Below are positions 1 to 9,753 of a DNA stretch of 46,490 bases, piece after piece. The number at the start of each line of letters is the position of its first letter. Positions within the stretch are counted from its first letter, which is position 1. A program made the translations under genes and the position numbers. The notes beneath the pieces were generated by a model. The model worked only from the letters and a program-made list of their open reading frames with translations. It searched no databases and was not told where the DNA came from. This DNA comes from Chitinophagales bacterium (GTDB taxonomy: Bacteria; Bacteroidota; Bacteroidia; Chitinophagales; Chitinophagaceae): assembly GCA_015654695.1 (NCBI GenBank), contig JAATGJ010000122.1:1-46490 (forward strand), written 5' to 3'.

Positions 1-93
1 AACCCGGGGTCGCAATAATAATGGTTGCTCTTTATGCAGTCGCTTGAGCTGCGCTGTAGTTTCTTTTACAATAAATGATAGTGCTTTTGCCAT
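1..93 (-). CDS. N-terminal fragment of a probable transposase or HTH protein (cut by window edge)
   Basis: Reading leftward from the ATG at 93 the frame stays open to the window edge, giving 31 codons. The peptide begins MAKALSFIVKETTAQLKRL and continues with basic and leucine-rich residues. This resembles, from memory, the first helix of IS630-type transposases or their HTH subunits in Bacteroidota, but the fragment is too short for a firm call. It is divergent from the SusD gene that starts 61 bases away, so the usual place of a susC partner is occupied by this gene. No terminal inverted repeat was recognised in the 94-154 gap. Confidence 0.35.
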   Translation of the reverse strand, partial: MAKALSFIVKETTAQLKRLHKEQPLLLRPRV

Positions 94-154
94 AGTCCAA
101 AGCTAAAACATATTAGACTATTTATGAAATATAAATGGTATAAACACTCAAACA

Positions 155-1780
155 ATGAAAAAAATACGAATAATACTTTTTGCAACAGTACTTTTTAGCA
201 GTATTGTTTCCTGCAAAAAACAATTAGATGTAAAAAAACCCAATCAACCCACTCCCGAAAGCGCTACTATAGAAGCCGGACTTATTGCTTTGGGCCAGGG
301 CGGCATATATAAAAATGGATTCATCAATCTTAAATATTCAGATGGAGTTTATGGTTTTTTCTGGTCAGGCGCTATTGGTTTTCATGAAATGATGGGAGAT
401 GCTATACAGGTGGAAGCTGCCAATGCCTTCATTAATCAAATCGGCTGCCCGGATAAGGCTACGCTGGATAATGGTACTGTAGTATTAAATCCAAATTCTC
501 CGAATACGCAAAAAGCGTTAATCCGCCAGGTCGTCAATTTCAACAGTAACCAGGGGCAAAATACCCTGTATTATGAGTGGGCTTATATGTATTCCATGAT
601 CAACGCATGCAATAGCGTTTTAGATATTGTAGAAAATACCACCTTCATATCTGAAGCAGCAACAAAAAAAGCCACTATTCAGGCATGGGCTAATTGGTGG
701 AAGGGGTTTGCTTATGCCCGTATAGGCTCCATATATTACGCCGGTATAATTAATAATACAGCTACCGCTACAAAAGAGGCCATTATAGCAGAATCAAACA
801 GGGTGCTTGATTTAGCAACAGCAGCTTTAAATGCAGCCACTAATACAGCTGCATACAATGAAGTGCTGGGTAAACTTATTCCAAGCTTTTGTCAGGTTGG
901 TAAAGGTGGTATATTAACAACTGATATGTGGAAGAGAAATATAAACACGTTAAAAGCAAGAAATATATTAGTCAATACGCCAACTGCGACTATGACGGCC
1001 GTTCAGTGGGCATCTATTATAACACTGACAAATAATGGTGTACAGGCCACTGATAAAATATTTACCGGAAGATCAAATGCAGCAGGTGATTTTCTTGCTC
1101 CCACCAGTGGTACGGTAGCATCCAAAGTACAAAACGCTTTGGCCGGTGGCAATACGTATAAATTAAGTGAACGTTTAGTGCAGGATTTCAAAGCGGGAGA
1201 CAAACGGTTTACCAATAACATAGCACAAACTGTTACCTGGATTGGAAACGGGGACAGAGGCCATGTATTTAATACCCGCTACCGGTTAATAAACAAAGGA
1301 ACCGGCCTTGCAGGGGTTAAGGTTTATACAAATACAGATCCCGGAGGTGAAGAAATTTTTATTGCCAGCAGTTACGAAGAAAATGAACTCATGAAAGCAG
1401 AAGCATTAATAAATACGGCCAGCATTGATCCGGGATTGACTTTAATAGATGCTGTACGCAATTCACAGGGTGCCGGGCTGGCCGCCGTAAGCGGTACTGG
1501 CCTTACACTGGCTGAAGCTAAGGAAGAATTAAGAAGGGAAAGAAGGGTGGCCCTTCCTTTTATTGGATTATCTTTTTATGATGCACGCCGCTGGGGAGTT
1601 ATTAAACCTGTATCCCAGGGTGGTGGCAGAACTGGTGCAGTTGTAGTAACTGGTACCGGCGCAGTTAATACCAATGCCACTATTGAATATAATTTCCTGG
1701 ATTATTGGGATGTACCGGATAATGAGCTCGTGTATAACCCGCCTGCTGCAGGTAGTGCGCCGGTAAAAAATCCCAACTAA
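155..1780 (+). CDS. SusD/RagB-family nutrient-binding outer membrane lipoprotein (orphan)
   Basis: The product has 541 residues. It has a lipoprotein signal peptide with lipobox SIVSC (lipidated Cys at residue 20), so it should sit in the outer membrane facing out. SusD proteins cap a SusC TonB-dependent transporter and bind the glycan or peptide substrate. Family features seen are the N-terminal KKPNQPTPESA segment, a helical TPR-like middle (roughly 130-240) and the C-terminal ELRRERRVALPFIGLSFYDARRW motif (about 460-490). The usual susC immediately upstream is absent; a divergent gene fragment lies there. The SusC downstream at 2333 has its own SusD and is separated from this gene by two terminators, so this copy looks orphaned. 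Substrate cannot be read from the sequence. Confidence 0.9.
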   Translation: MKKIRIILFATVLFSSIVSCKKQLDVKKPNQPTPESATIEAGLIALGQGGIYKNGFINLKYSDGVYGFFWSGAIGFHEMMGDAIQVEAANAFINQIGCPDKATLDNGTVVLNPNSPNTQKALIRQVVNFNSNQGQNTLYYEWAYMYSMINACNSVLDIVENTTFISEAATKKATIQAWANWWKGFAYARIGSIYYAGIINNTATATKEAIIAESNRVLDLATAALNAATNTAAYNEVLGKLIPSFCQVGKGGILTTDMWKRNINTLKARNILVNTPTATMTAVQWASIITLTNNGVQATDKIFTGRSNAAGDFLAPTSGTVASKVQNALAGGNTYKLSERLVQDFKAGDKRFTNNIAQTVTWIGNGDRGHVFNTRYRLINKGTGLAGVKVYTNTDPGGEEIFIASSYEENELMKAEALINTASIDPGLTLIDAVRNSQGAGLAAVSGTGLTLAEAKEELRRERRVALPFIGLSFYDARRWGVIKPVSQGGGRTGAVVVTGTGAVNTNATIEYNFLDYWDVPDNELVYNPPAAGSAPVKNPN

Positions 1781-1807
1781 CAATTTTTCTTCTTGAATAG
1801 TCCTGAT

Positions 1808-1836
1808 AAAGGCCCCGGTAAAAAGGGGCTTTTATT
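1808..1836 (+). terminator. Rho-independent terminator after the orphan susD
   Basis: An AAAGGCCCC arm pairs with GGGGCTTT, with one bulged G and a 7-8 base loop, followed by a T-rich tract. It lies 28 bases after the stop of the SusD gene and should end that transcript. Confidence 0.7.
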
Positions 1837-2245
1837 ATATTTGATTACTTGACTGACTAAAAATTCTTCAGCATATAAATAAGTTCATGTTGCTTATGCT
1901 GTGAAAAATGTTGGTTGTAGTTTTAGGCGCACAGGTAAGATCGCCGGATCTTACAACCTGGAAAAGAGTTATTATTATACTAATAAGTTGGCTGTCCTCT
2001 CCTACATACTGCTCTCCGCATTGAATTCAACGTCACAAATGAACTGGGTATGGCAAGAAAACAAATGTTCATAAATAAAAAAACCGGCACTCCAAAAAAC
2101 CATTTTTACTTGGCAGCGCCAACCTGCTACGTAGCTGCTAACTGAAGTAGTAGTCCCATTAATAAAATGCATTATATTAAATTCTTACCGCCACATTTCA
2201 GATTTGGCTTCTTTAAATCCTGATCAAAGTCAAAAATTTATTTTC
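1837..2245. other. Intergenic stretch without a recognisable gene
   Basis: About 400 bases lie between two terminators. Only short frames are present, for example one of 31 codons beginning MARKQMFINKK near 2050, and none resembles a known protein. It holds a perfect 8-bp hairpin at 1935-1954 (arms GTAAGATC and GATCTTAC, loop GCCG) without a following T-run, and a 10-base palindrome GCTACGTAGC near 2131. It could be remnant DNA left by rearrangement; function is not visible. Confidence 0.4.
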
Positions 2246-2278
2246 AAAGGCCGTGCAGCGCTATGCACGGCCTTTTTA
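2246..2278 (+). terminator. Strong hairpin terminator just upstream of susC
   Basis: A perfect 12-bp stem (arms AAAGGCCGTGCA and TGCACGGCCTTT, loop GCGCTA) is followed by further T residues. It ends 55 bases before the SusC start. It insulates the susCD transcript from upstream transcription, or terminates an unseen short leader or small RNA in 1837-2245. Confidence 0.75.
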
Positions 2279-2332
2279 TCTTATATTGTGTATTCTATTA
2301 TATACTTTCGAAAAAACTGCAACTAAAACTCC

Positions 2333-5300
2333 ATGCACATGAGAAAATTAAAATTGCTTATGCTGGCGGTGCTATTATTATCCGTTCAGCTGTTATGGGC
2401 GCAAACAAAAACAGTAACCGGTAAGGTTACAGATGCAAAAGACGGAACACCTATCACCGGTGTGTCTGTAAAAGTTAAAGGTTCCAATACAGGAACATTC
2501 ACTGCTAATGATGGGTCCTACATCATCAATCTTCCCAAAGGCCTGAACTCACTTGTGTTTTCCACTGTCGGTTTCGAAGACCAGGAAATAGAAGTAAAAG
2601 GAAGTACAGTTAATGCTTCCCTGAGCCCGTCAGTTAAAAACCTGAATGAAGTAGTGGTGGTAGGTTATGGTACACAGGTAAAAAGGGATATCACCAGCGT
2701 TATTGCGAGAGTTAAAGGCGCCGAAGTTCAAAACATGCCGGTAGCCGACCTTGCCCAGACATTACAAGGCAGGGCAGCCGGTGTATTTGTAGAAGGGCAA
2801 AATGGTAAAATAGGTGAAGGTATTAAAATAAGGATCCGTGGCGCCAGTTCACTGAATGGCAGTAATGAGCCATTGTATGTAGTAGATGGGGTACCGCTGG
2901 TAGGCGGCGTTTACGGAAGCGCTTCTTCCGATATTAATTTTAATGATGTAGAAAGTTTTGATATCCTCAAGGATGCATCTGCAGCCGCTATTTATGGTAG
3001 CCGCGCTGCTAATGGTGTTATCCTGATAACTACCAAAAGAGGTAAAGCCGGTAAAACAAAATTTACCTTAAACACACAATACGGTATTCAAAACCCTACT
3101 CATAAAAGAGGCTTTTTAGACGCAGCTGAATATATAGAATTGTTCAGAGAAGCAGCTATCAATACTGCAAAATATCATTACAACAGGGCTGGTAACTGGA
3201 GAGGGTATGCGAGCGAGGCGGCGGCTATAACAGATATGACTACCTATATCGAAGGACGTTTTACCCGCTACAGCGGATATAGCGATTGGAGAACCCTGCA
3301 AACCAATACCAACTGGGAAGACCAGGCATTCAATGAAGATGCGAAAACCGGCCTGATAGAGTTAAGTGCACAGGGCGGTACTGATAAAAATAAATTCTAT
3401 GTTAGCGGAAGCTATAACGACCAGGACGGAATATTGATCGCCAATAAGTTCAAGCGGATGAGCCTTCGCTTCAACATGGACAACCAGTTAACTAACTGGC
3501 TGAAGATGGGACTTAATATGAGTCTTAATAAAACAGAAAGGAAAAGGTTATCCGCTGACAATGCATTCAGCACACCTATGCAACTGGTAGCTATGTCACC
3601 TATCACTCCTACCAGGAATTTAGAAGGTGTATTATATAATACGCCTACAACTACTTACTACAATGGCCTGATTGATATGGAAGATGCTAAAAATAATGCA
3701 AACGGTTATCGTAACCAGGGGAATATCTTTTTCGAAAGCAGGCTGGCGCAAGGTCTTTCCCTTCGTAATGAGCTGGGGCTGGATATGGTAAACCAGAATG
3801 ACGAACGCTTTTGGGGCAGTCGTACTGATGGTGGTACTGGTATTGGCGGCGCAGCATGGGCTCAATGGTTCAGAAATACCCGCTGGACAACAAACAATTT
3901 TCTTAATTATATAACTACCATTAAAGACAAGCATAAGATAGATGCCACTGTTGGTATGAGTTTTGAAAACCGCTATGATGAATACGCATATGCCGAAGGC
4001 GAGAACTTTGCTGATGAAAGTATCAAAACACTGGCAGGCGCCAGCACTATTACCGGCGGAAGTTCATCGCAGGATAAGAATAACCTCGTTTCTTATTTTG
4101 CCCGTGTTAACTATAACTTCAATCGTAAGTATTTGCTCAGCCTGAATGTACGGGTAGATGGTGATTCACGATTTGGCAGTAATTATAAGTATGGAACCTT
4201 TCCCAGTGTTTCTGCCGGCTGGATAATGAGTGATGAAAATTTTCTTAAAAATGTACAATGGCTGAGTTTCTTAAAACTTCGCGGCAGCTATGGCATAGTA
4301 GGTAATAATTCAGGTGTTGGCTTTTATAGCTCTGCAGCACAATACGGTAGCGTTAGGTATGGTTCCACCGGGGCAGGCTTAGGTATAACCAACTTTGCAA
4401 ACGATGATCTGCGATGGGAAAAAGTTGCCACCACTGATATAGGTTTTGAGATTGGACTTTTTAATAATCGTGTGAGTGCTGAATTCAGCTGGTATAATAA
4501 ACAAACTACTGACATGCTCCTGGCGGTGCCAACACCATCGCCTTCCGGTACAACTTCAGTTTTTGGTAATATCGGGGAAATGGAAAACAAGGGTATTGAG
4601 TTTACCCTGAACACAACAAACGTTTCTGGCAAAAACTTTAAATGGACAACCAGCATCAATGTGGCGAAAAATAAAAATAAAATGCTCAAACTGGATGGTG
4701 AGCAAAAAGAAATATTGCCCAGCGATGCCCGTTATGCAAATGCAGTTATTATTGGTCAGCCAATTGGTATTTTTTACGGAGTAAAATTTGCCGGGGCTGA
4801 TCCTGCCAACGGTGATCCTTTGTTTTATGAGCAAGATGGTAAAACAACAACTAACGTATACGATGATGCCGGTAAATTCATTATCGGCGATCCAAATCCG
4901 GACTGGATTGGCGGTATTAATAACACTGTTACATGGAAAGGCATAGAACTAAACTTTTTATTCCAGGGTGTATTTGGCAACCAGGTACAGGACGGCGCTG
5001 GTGGATTTATGAGTGCAAGTGCTGACTGGTTTGATAATCAAACCCGTGACCAGTTAAAGCGTTGGAAAAACCCGGGAGATATAACAAATGTTCCCCAGGC
5101 CCGTCTTAACCGGTTTGGTGATTTTGATAGCCCGGCTATTAGCACCAGGTATGTATATGATGCAACTTATGTTCGTTTGAAGACATTGACATTAGCTTAC
5201 AATGTGCCGCAAAAAATAGCCTCAAAAGCAAAACTTTCCAATGCCCGTATTTATGTAAGTGGTGTAAACCTGCTCACGTTTACTGATTATCCCGGCTGGG

Positions 5301-5410
5301 ATCCTGAAGTAAATACTGATTATCGTTCTGGAAATGTGAACCAGGGAAGTGATTTTTATGCTGCACCGCAAATCAAAAGCATTGTTGTTGGTTTAACTAT
5401 TGGTCTCTAA
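2333..5410 (+). CDS. SusC/RagA-family TonB-linked outer membrane transporter
   Basis: The product has 1025 residues, normal for SusC. An N-terminal signal peptide ends near LLWAQ (residue 23-24). A carboxypeptidase-D regulatory-like beta-sandwich follows (about 27-105; TVTGKVTDAKDGTPITGVSV), then the TonB plug (about 105-230) with the SusC hallmarks NEVVVVGYGTQ, LQGRAAGV, IRIRGASSLNGSNEPLYVVDGVP and AAIYGSRAANGVILITTKRG. The rest is the 22-strand barrel with the typical TDIGFE and GGINNTVTWKGIELNFLFQG segments. It imports a substrate captured by its SusD partner with energy from TonB-ExbBD. The susD starts 27 bases downstream. The ATG at 2339 is an equally good start (MRKLK). Substrate is unknown; no glycosidase, sensor or anti-sigma gene lies nearby to suggest it. 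Confidence 0.95.
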   Translation: MHMRKLKLLMLAVLLLSVQLLWAQTKTVTGKVTDAKDGTPITGVSVKVKGSNTGTFTANDGSYIINLPKGLNSLVFSTVGFEDQEIEVKGSTVNASLSPSVKNLNEVVVVGYGTQVKRDITSVIARVKGAEVQNMPVADLAQTLQGRAAGVFVEGQNGKIGEGIKIRIRGASSLNGSNEPLYVVDGVPLVGGVYGSASSDINFNDVESFDILKDASAAAIYGSRAANGVILITTKRGKAGKTKFTLNTQYGIQNPTHKRGFLDAAEYIELFREAAINTAKYHYNRAGNWRGYASEAAAITDMTTYIEGRFTRYSGYSDWRTLQTNTNWEDQAFNEDAKTGLIELSAQGGTDKNKFYVSGSYNDQDGILIANKFKRMSLRFNMDNQLTNWLKMGLNMSLNKTERKRLSADNAFSTPMQLVAMSPITPTRNLEGVLYNTPTTTYYNGLIDMEDAKNNANGYRNQGNIFFESRLAQGLSLRNELGLDMVNQNDERFWGSRTDGGTGIGGAAWAQWFRNTRWTTNNFLNYITTIKDKHKIDATVGMSFENRYDEYAYAEGENFADESIKTLAGASTITGGSSSQDKNNLVSYFARVNYNFNRKYLLSLNVRVDGDSRFGSNYKYGTFPSVSAGWIMSDENFLKNVQWLSFLKLRGSYGIVGNNSGVGFYSSAAQYGSVRYGSTGAGLGITNFANDDLRWEKVATTDIGFEIGLFNNRVSAEFSWYNKQTTDMLLAVPTPSPSGTTSVFGNIGEMENKGIEFTLNTTNVSGKNFKWTTSINVAKNKNKMLKLDGEQKEILPSDARYANAVIIGQPIGIFYGVKFAGADPANGDPLFYEQDGKTTTNVYDDAGKFIIGDPNPDWIGGINNTVTWKGIELNFLFQGVFGNQVQDGAGGFMSASADWFDNQTRDQLKRWKNPGDITNVPQARLNRFGDFDSPAISTRYVYDATYVRLKTLTLAYNVPQKIASKAKLSNARIYVSGVNLLTFTDYPGWDPEVNTDYRSGNVNQGSDFYAAPQIKSIVVGLTIGL

Positions 5411-5437
5411 TTTATTGTTTACATTAAAAAGAGTAAC

Positions 5438-6793
5438 ATGAAAAAAATCTCGATATTTATCGCAATTGCCGGGGCTATTTCGCTATCAGGCTGCGACAAA
5501 AAACTTAACTTAAAAAATCCGCAGGCCATTGATGCCGCAGATGCTTTTTCAACAAGTGATAAGGTAAAAAAAGTACTAGTAGCCAATTATGCAGCTTTAG
5601 GCGCCGGTGCATTATTTGGTGGCAATGTATTATGGATGAGTGAATTGATGGCCAGTGGCGGAGATCTGAACTGGGTTGGTACCTTTCCTGAACCCCGTCA
5701 GATATGGAGTAAAACTATCCTGGTAAGTAATAGTAATGTTGCTGGTACTTATTCGCAGGCCTACAGGGTTATATTTAATGCTAATAACATCATTGCAAAT
5801 GCAGGTGTAGTTGTAGCAGCCGATAAACCTAAAGTAATAGCTGAAGCAAAGTTTCAACGGGCTTTGGTGTATTTTGAACTGATAAAATTTTATGGAGAAA
5901 AACCTTATTTCGCAGGCAGTGCTGCTACGCTGAAAGGTGTGCCTTTGATCACAGCCCCCGGTCCAAGTGCACCGCAGGATGGATATTATAAACTGCCAAG
6001 AGCTACTGTAGAAGCTGTTTATCAGCAGATCATTGCTGATTTAATTGCTGCTGAAACTGACCTTCCTGCCAAGAATGGCTTTTATGCCAACAAAGCATCT
6101 GCCTCACTGGCATTGGCAAGGGTTTACCTGCAACAGGATAAATTTGTGGAAGCCAGAGATGCCGCTAACCGTTGCATAACTACTGCTACTGCCAACGGAT
6201 TTTCACTGGTTACTACTTATGCCGGTGCATTTAATAATTCTGCTAACACGACAGAAGACCTGTTTGCCATGCAGGTAACGGACCAGGCCGGGACAAATAG
6301 TTGCTTCACTTTTTTCAGCACAGATACCTATGGAGCCAGGGATGGTGATATAGAAGTTACAGATGCTCATTACAACAAATACAGTGCAACAGATGTCCGC
6401 CGCACCCTGTTCTTTCTTGAAGCGGGCGCCTGGCGCTGTGGCAAATGGAGAGATATTTACAAAAATGTAAAAGTAATGCGGCTGGCCGAAGCTTACCTGA
6501 CCCGCGCTGAATGTAACCAGCGCTTAGGCACTATCATTGGCGCTACACCCGATGCAGATGTCAACCGTACAAGAAGCAGGGCGGGGTTGCTACCACTCGT
6601 TGGCGTTACGTTACAGCAGATACTGGATGAAAGAGAATTGGAACTTGCCTTCGAAGGACAAGGTATATGGGATGCCAAGCGTTTACGTTTGACAGTGGAT
6701 GGTAAACCATGGAATGATGATAAAATGACTTTCCCTATTCCGCTCAGAGAAAGAAATGTTGATCCCAACCTGGATCAGAATCCCGGTTATTAA
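5438..6793 (+). CDS. SusD/RagB-family nutrient-binding lipoprotein (partner of the upstream SusC)
   Basis: The product has 451 residues with lipobox LSGC (Cys 19). The N-terminal KLNLKNPQAIDAADAF and C-terminal LDERELELAFEGQGIWDAKRL segments are diagnostic of SusD. The middle (about 130-260) has TPR-like helices (AEAKFQRALVYFELIKFYG, ASLALARVYLQQDKFVEARDAANR). It starts 27 bases after the SusC stop, so the two are co-transcribed and should form one SusCD complex. A terminator follows at 6815. Confidence 0.94.
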   Translation: MKKISIFIAIAGAISLSGCDKKLNLKNPQAIDAADAFSTSDKVKKVLVANYAALGAGALFGGNVLWMSELMASGGDLNWVGTFPEPRQIWSKTILVSNSNVAGTYSQAYRVIFNANNIIANAGVVVAADKPKVIAEAKFQRALVYFELIKFYGEKPYFAGSAATLKGVPLITAPGPSAPQDGYYKLPRATVEAVYQQIIADLIAAETDLPAKNGFYANKASASLALARVYLQQDKFVEARDAANRCITTATANGFSLVTTYAGAFNNSANTTEDLFAMQVTDQAGTNSCFTFFSTDTYGARDGDIEVTDAHYNKYSATDVRRTLFFLEAGAWRCGKWRDIYKNVKVMRLAEAYLTRAECNQRLGTIIGATPDADVNRTRSRAGLLPLVGVTLQQILDERELELAFEGQGIWDAKRLRLTVDGKPWNDDKMTFPIPLRERNVDPNLDQNPGY

Positions 6794-6814
6794 TTCTTTT
6801 ATAATACGTAAAAA

Positions 6815-6848
6815 AAACTCCGTTTACAATAAAGCGGAGTTTTTTTTT
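6815..6848 (+). terminator. Terminator of the susCD operon
   Basis: Arms AAACTCCG and CGGAGTTT form an 8-bp stem with a 12-base loop, followed by a run of T. It begins 22 bases after the SusD stop. Confidence 0.8.
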
Positions 6849-6977
6849 CCTGTATTTGATCAATTGCATACTCCTGTTTTAATCCTGTACCTGGTTACCC
6901 GCAACTGAATAATAAATTCTATCATGTTAAGAGTTTTTCATTTTTTTGCTTTTACTTACTTCTTTAAAACAATCCTC

Positions 6978-9506
6978 ATGCACAAAAAATCATTGCTGCT
7001 TGTTTTGCTATTATTTGTATCCATCATTTCAATGGCCCAGGTAAAATCCCCCGAAGAGTTTTTAGGTTATAAAATCGGTACCCGTTATACCCCGCACTGG
7101 AAATTAATCAGCTATTTTCAATACGTAGCCCAATCATCTCCTTCCATGATAAAGCTGCTGCAGTATGGCGAAACCAATGAGCACAGGCCTTTATACCTTA
7201 CATTTATTTCTTCGCCTGAAAATATCAGCAACCTCGAAAGCATCCGGCTGAATAACCTGCGGCTGGCCAACCTGGCAAAGGATAAAATGATGCCATCAGA
7301 AAACGCTCCTGCCATTGTATGGCTGAGTTATAATGTACACGGCAATGAAACATCTTCTTCAGAAGCCGCGTTGCTTACGTTGTTTGCGCTGGTGGACCCC
7401 GCAAATGCACAAACCAAAGAGTGGTTAAAAAATACAGTAGTAATAATAGATCCCTGCATCAACCCTGATGGAAGAGACAGGTATGTAAACTGGTTTAATT
7501 CTGTAGTGGGTGATAACTATAACCCGCGTTTAGATGCCCGTGAGCACCGGGAACCCTGGCCGGGCGGCAGAACCAATCATTATAATTTTGACCTTAACCG
7601 TGACTGGGCATGGCAAACTCAAATAGAAAGTCAGCAGCGCATCAAACAATACAATCTATGGATGCCCCAGGTACATGTGGACTATCATGAACAGGGTATT
7701 AACCAGCCTTATTATTTTGCACCGGCTGCACAACCTTACCATGAAGCTGTCACACAATGGCAAAGGGATTTCCAGGTAACGATCGGTAAAAATCATGCAA
7801 AATATTTTGATAAGAATGGGTGGCTATATTTTACCAAAGAAATATTCGATCTCTTTTATCCTTCGTATGGCGATACGTACCCGGTTTATAACGGGGCCAT
7901 CGGCATGACGTACGAACAGGGCGGTGGCGGTGGCGGTGGCCTGGGTGCAGATACCGATGAAGGCGATACTCTTACTTTATATGACCGGGCAACCCATCAT
8001 TTCACTACCTCTTTAAGCACTATAGAAATATCTTCTCTGAATGCAACTGCGTTGATAAAAGAGTTCAGGAAATTTTTTAATAATGCCGTCGGTGGTACAG
8101 TCGGTGAATACAAAGCATATATAATAAAAAATAACCCGCTTGATGCAGAACGCATCCGCGCATTGCTAAACCTGCTTGATAAGAATGGAATAGAGTATGG
8201 AACAGGCACAGGCAGCGGTAAAGGTTTTAACTATCATACAGGCAAAGAAGACGCATTTACGCTGGCAACCGGAGATATTATTGTAAATACGGCACAACCC
8301 AGAGCGGCCATGATAAAAGTATTATTTGAGCCGCAGTCAAAACTGGTTGATTCAGCAACGTATGATATTACTGCATGGGCGTTGCCCTATGTATATGGTC
8401 TTGGCGCTTATGCAAGTAAACAAAGTATCGCTATAACCAGCAGTAAGGTTTTAGCCGATTCTGTACAGAATGCCGCAACTGATTCATACGGGTATGTGAT
8501 ACGCTGGCAGGGTGTTTCCTCTGCCAAAACAGTAGCGCAACTGCTCAAAAAAGGTATAAAGGTCCGGTTCTCAGAAATGCCATTTGAAGTGAGTGGCCAG
8601 TCATTTGCACGCGGCTCAGTAATAGTGATCAAGAAAGGCAATGAGAAATTTGGCAATACCCTGTGGCCATTGGTGGTTAAGATTTGCAATGAAAATAACA
8701 TAAAAATGAATGCAGTCAGTACAGGAATGGTGGACAAAGGTTTTGATTTTGGCAGTTCCAAAGTACATCCCCTGAAAGCGCCGAAGGTCGCCTTATTTAC
8801 AGGAGAAGGCATTGGTTCTAATGCTGCGGGAGAAGTATGGCATTTCTTTGAAAGAGAACTGCAATACCCGGTCACACTTATTAATGCTGCGGATTTCGGC
8901 AGGGCTAAATGGAATGATATAGATGTATTGATCATGCCGGATGGTAATTACCGTTTTTTAAATGATAAAAATTCAGCAGAACAGTTTCAGCAATGGATAC
9001 AAAATGGCGGACGGGTTGTAGCAATGGAATCTGCCGTTACCCAGTTATCCAGGCAGGATTGGAGCGCTGTTCGTTTGAGAAAAGAGGATGAAAAAGATAC
9101 CACCGGGAAAAAAGATCCTTACTTGCTTCTCCGGTCATTTGAGAACAGGGAAAAAGATGCAATCCCCGGAACCACACCAGGCTCTGTTTTCAGGATAGAC
9201 GCTGATAGCACACATCCTTTGATGTATGGTTATCCTTCCTATTATTACACGCTGAAAATGGATAATATTATCTATGACTTTATCAAAGAAGGTGGCTGGA
9301 ATGCAGGCGTGATAAAAAAAGATAATCAACTGGCAGGGTTTGTGGGATACAAGCTAAAGAAAAAACTAAAGGACGGCTTACTCTTTGGCGTGCAGGATAT
9401 TGGTCGTGGCGCAGTATCCTTTCTTTCTGACGATGTACTTTTTAGGAACTTCTGGGAAAATGGCAAGCTGATGTTTTGCAATGCAGTATTTATGGTAGGG
9501 CAATAG
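6978..9506 (+). CDS. M14-family zinc carboxypeptidase, secreted
   Basis: The frame opens at 6924, but the ATG at 6978 begins a clean signal peptide (MHKKSLLLVLLLFVSIISMAQ), so this start is preferred, giving 842 residues. Zinc-peptidase motifs of family M14 are present: HGNETSSSEAAL gives the first His and Glu ligands (about residue 121-124), NPDGRDRY and FDLNRDW form the substrate-binding arginine region, HVDYHEQG gives the third ligand His, and TYEQGGG carries the catalytic Glu. The C-terminal half (about 600-800) resembles the class-I-glutamine-amidotransferase-like domain often fused to these peptidases (VALFTGEGIGSNAAGEVWHFFE, VLIMPDGNYR). It probably trims peptides in the periplasm or outside. 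A bidirectional terminator follows. Confidence 0.88.
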   Translation: MHKKSLLLVLLLFVSIISMAQVKSPEEFLGYKIGTRYTPHWKLISYFQYVAQSSPSMIKLLQYGETNEHRPLYLTFISSPENISNLESIRLNNLRLANLAKDKMMPSENAPAIVWLSYNVHGNETSSSEAALLTLFALVDPANAQTKEWLKNTVVIIDPCINPDGRDRYVNWFNSVVGDNYNPRLDAREHREPWPGGRTNHYNFDLNRDWAWQTQIESQQRIKQYNLWMPQVHVDYHEQGINQPYYFAPAAQPYHEAVTQWQRDFQVTIGKNHAKYFDKNGWLYFTKEIFDLFYPSYGDTYPVYNGAIGMTYEQGGGGGGGLGADTDEGDTLTLYDRATHHFTTSLSTIEISSLNATALIKEFRKFFNNAVGGTVGEYKAYIIKNNPLDAERIRALLNLLDKNGIEYGTGTGSGKGFNYHTGKEDAFTLATGDIIVNTAQPRAAMIKVLFEPQSKLVDSATYDITAWALPYVYGLGAYASKQSIAITSSKVLADSVQNAATDSYGYVIRWQGVSSAKTVAQLLKKGIKVRFSEMPFEVSGQSFARGSVIVIKKGNEKFGNTLWPLVVKICNENNIKMNAVSTGMVDKGFDFGSSKVHPLKAPKVALFTGEGIGSNAAGEVWHFFERELQYPVTLINAADFGRAKWNDIDVLIMPDGNYRFLNDKNSAEQFQQWIQNGGRVVAMESAVTQLSRQDWSAVRLRKEDEKDTTGKKDPYLLLRSFENREKDAIPGTTPGSVFRIDADSTHPLMYGYPSYYYTLKMDNIIYDFIKEGGWNAGVIKKDNQLAGFVGYKLKKKLKDGLLFGVQDIGRGAVSFLSDDVLFRNFWENGKLMFCNAVFMVGQ

Positions 9507-9588
9507 ATCGGTGTTCAGTTAAAGGTTATGAGTTAAGCATTGGGCGATACTCTTAATAAAAATAGGTCTGCCATTTCTTCGGCAAATA

Positions 9589-9623
9589 AAAAAGCCGTAC
9601 CGACCAAGCCGGTACGGCTTTTT
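9589..9623. terminator. Bidirectional terminator between the M14 peptidase and the MORN lipoprotein
   Basis: A perfect 9-bp core stem (GCCGTACCG and CGGTACGGC, loop ACCAAGC) is flanked by an A-run on the left and a T-run on the right. It can therefore end transcripts arriving from both sides, fitting the convergent gene arrangement. Confidence 0.8.
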
Positions 9624-9753
9624 CATAAAGAAAAATTCGACATTCTAAGGATAACAGGGGCTTCTTATTTTTAGCTTTTGTTTGTAATCCATCGTTGCAA
9701 ACGATAACGAACCTCTCATCTTCTTCATTATTAAACATGCTAAGGAAAGGGAA

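Noticed and set aside
8408-8935. Open frame of 175 codons antisense to the M14 peptidase
   Set aside because: No recognisable motifs, low-complexity composition and complete overlap with a well-supported gene; a shadow frame.
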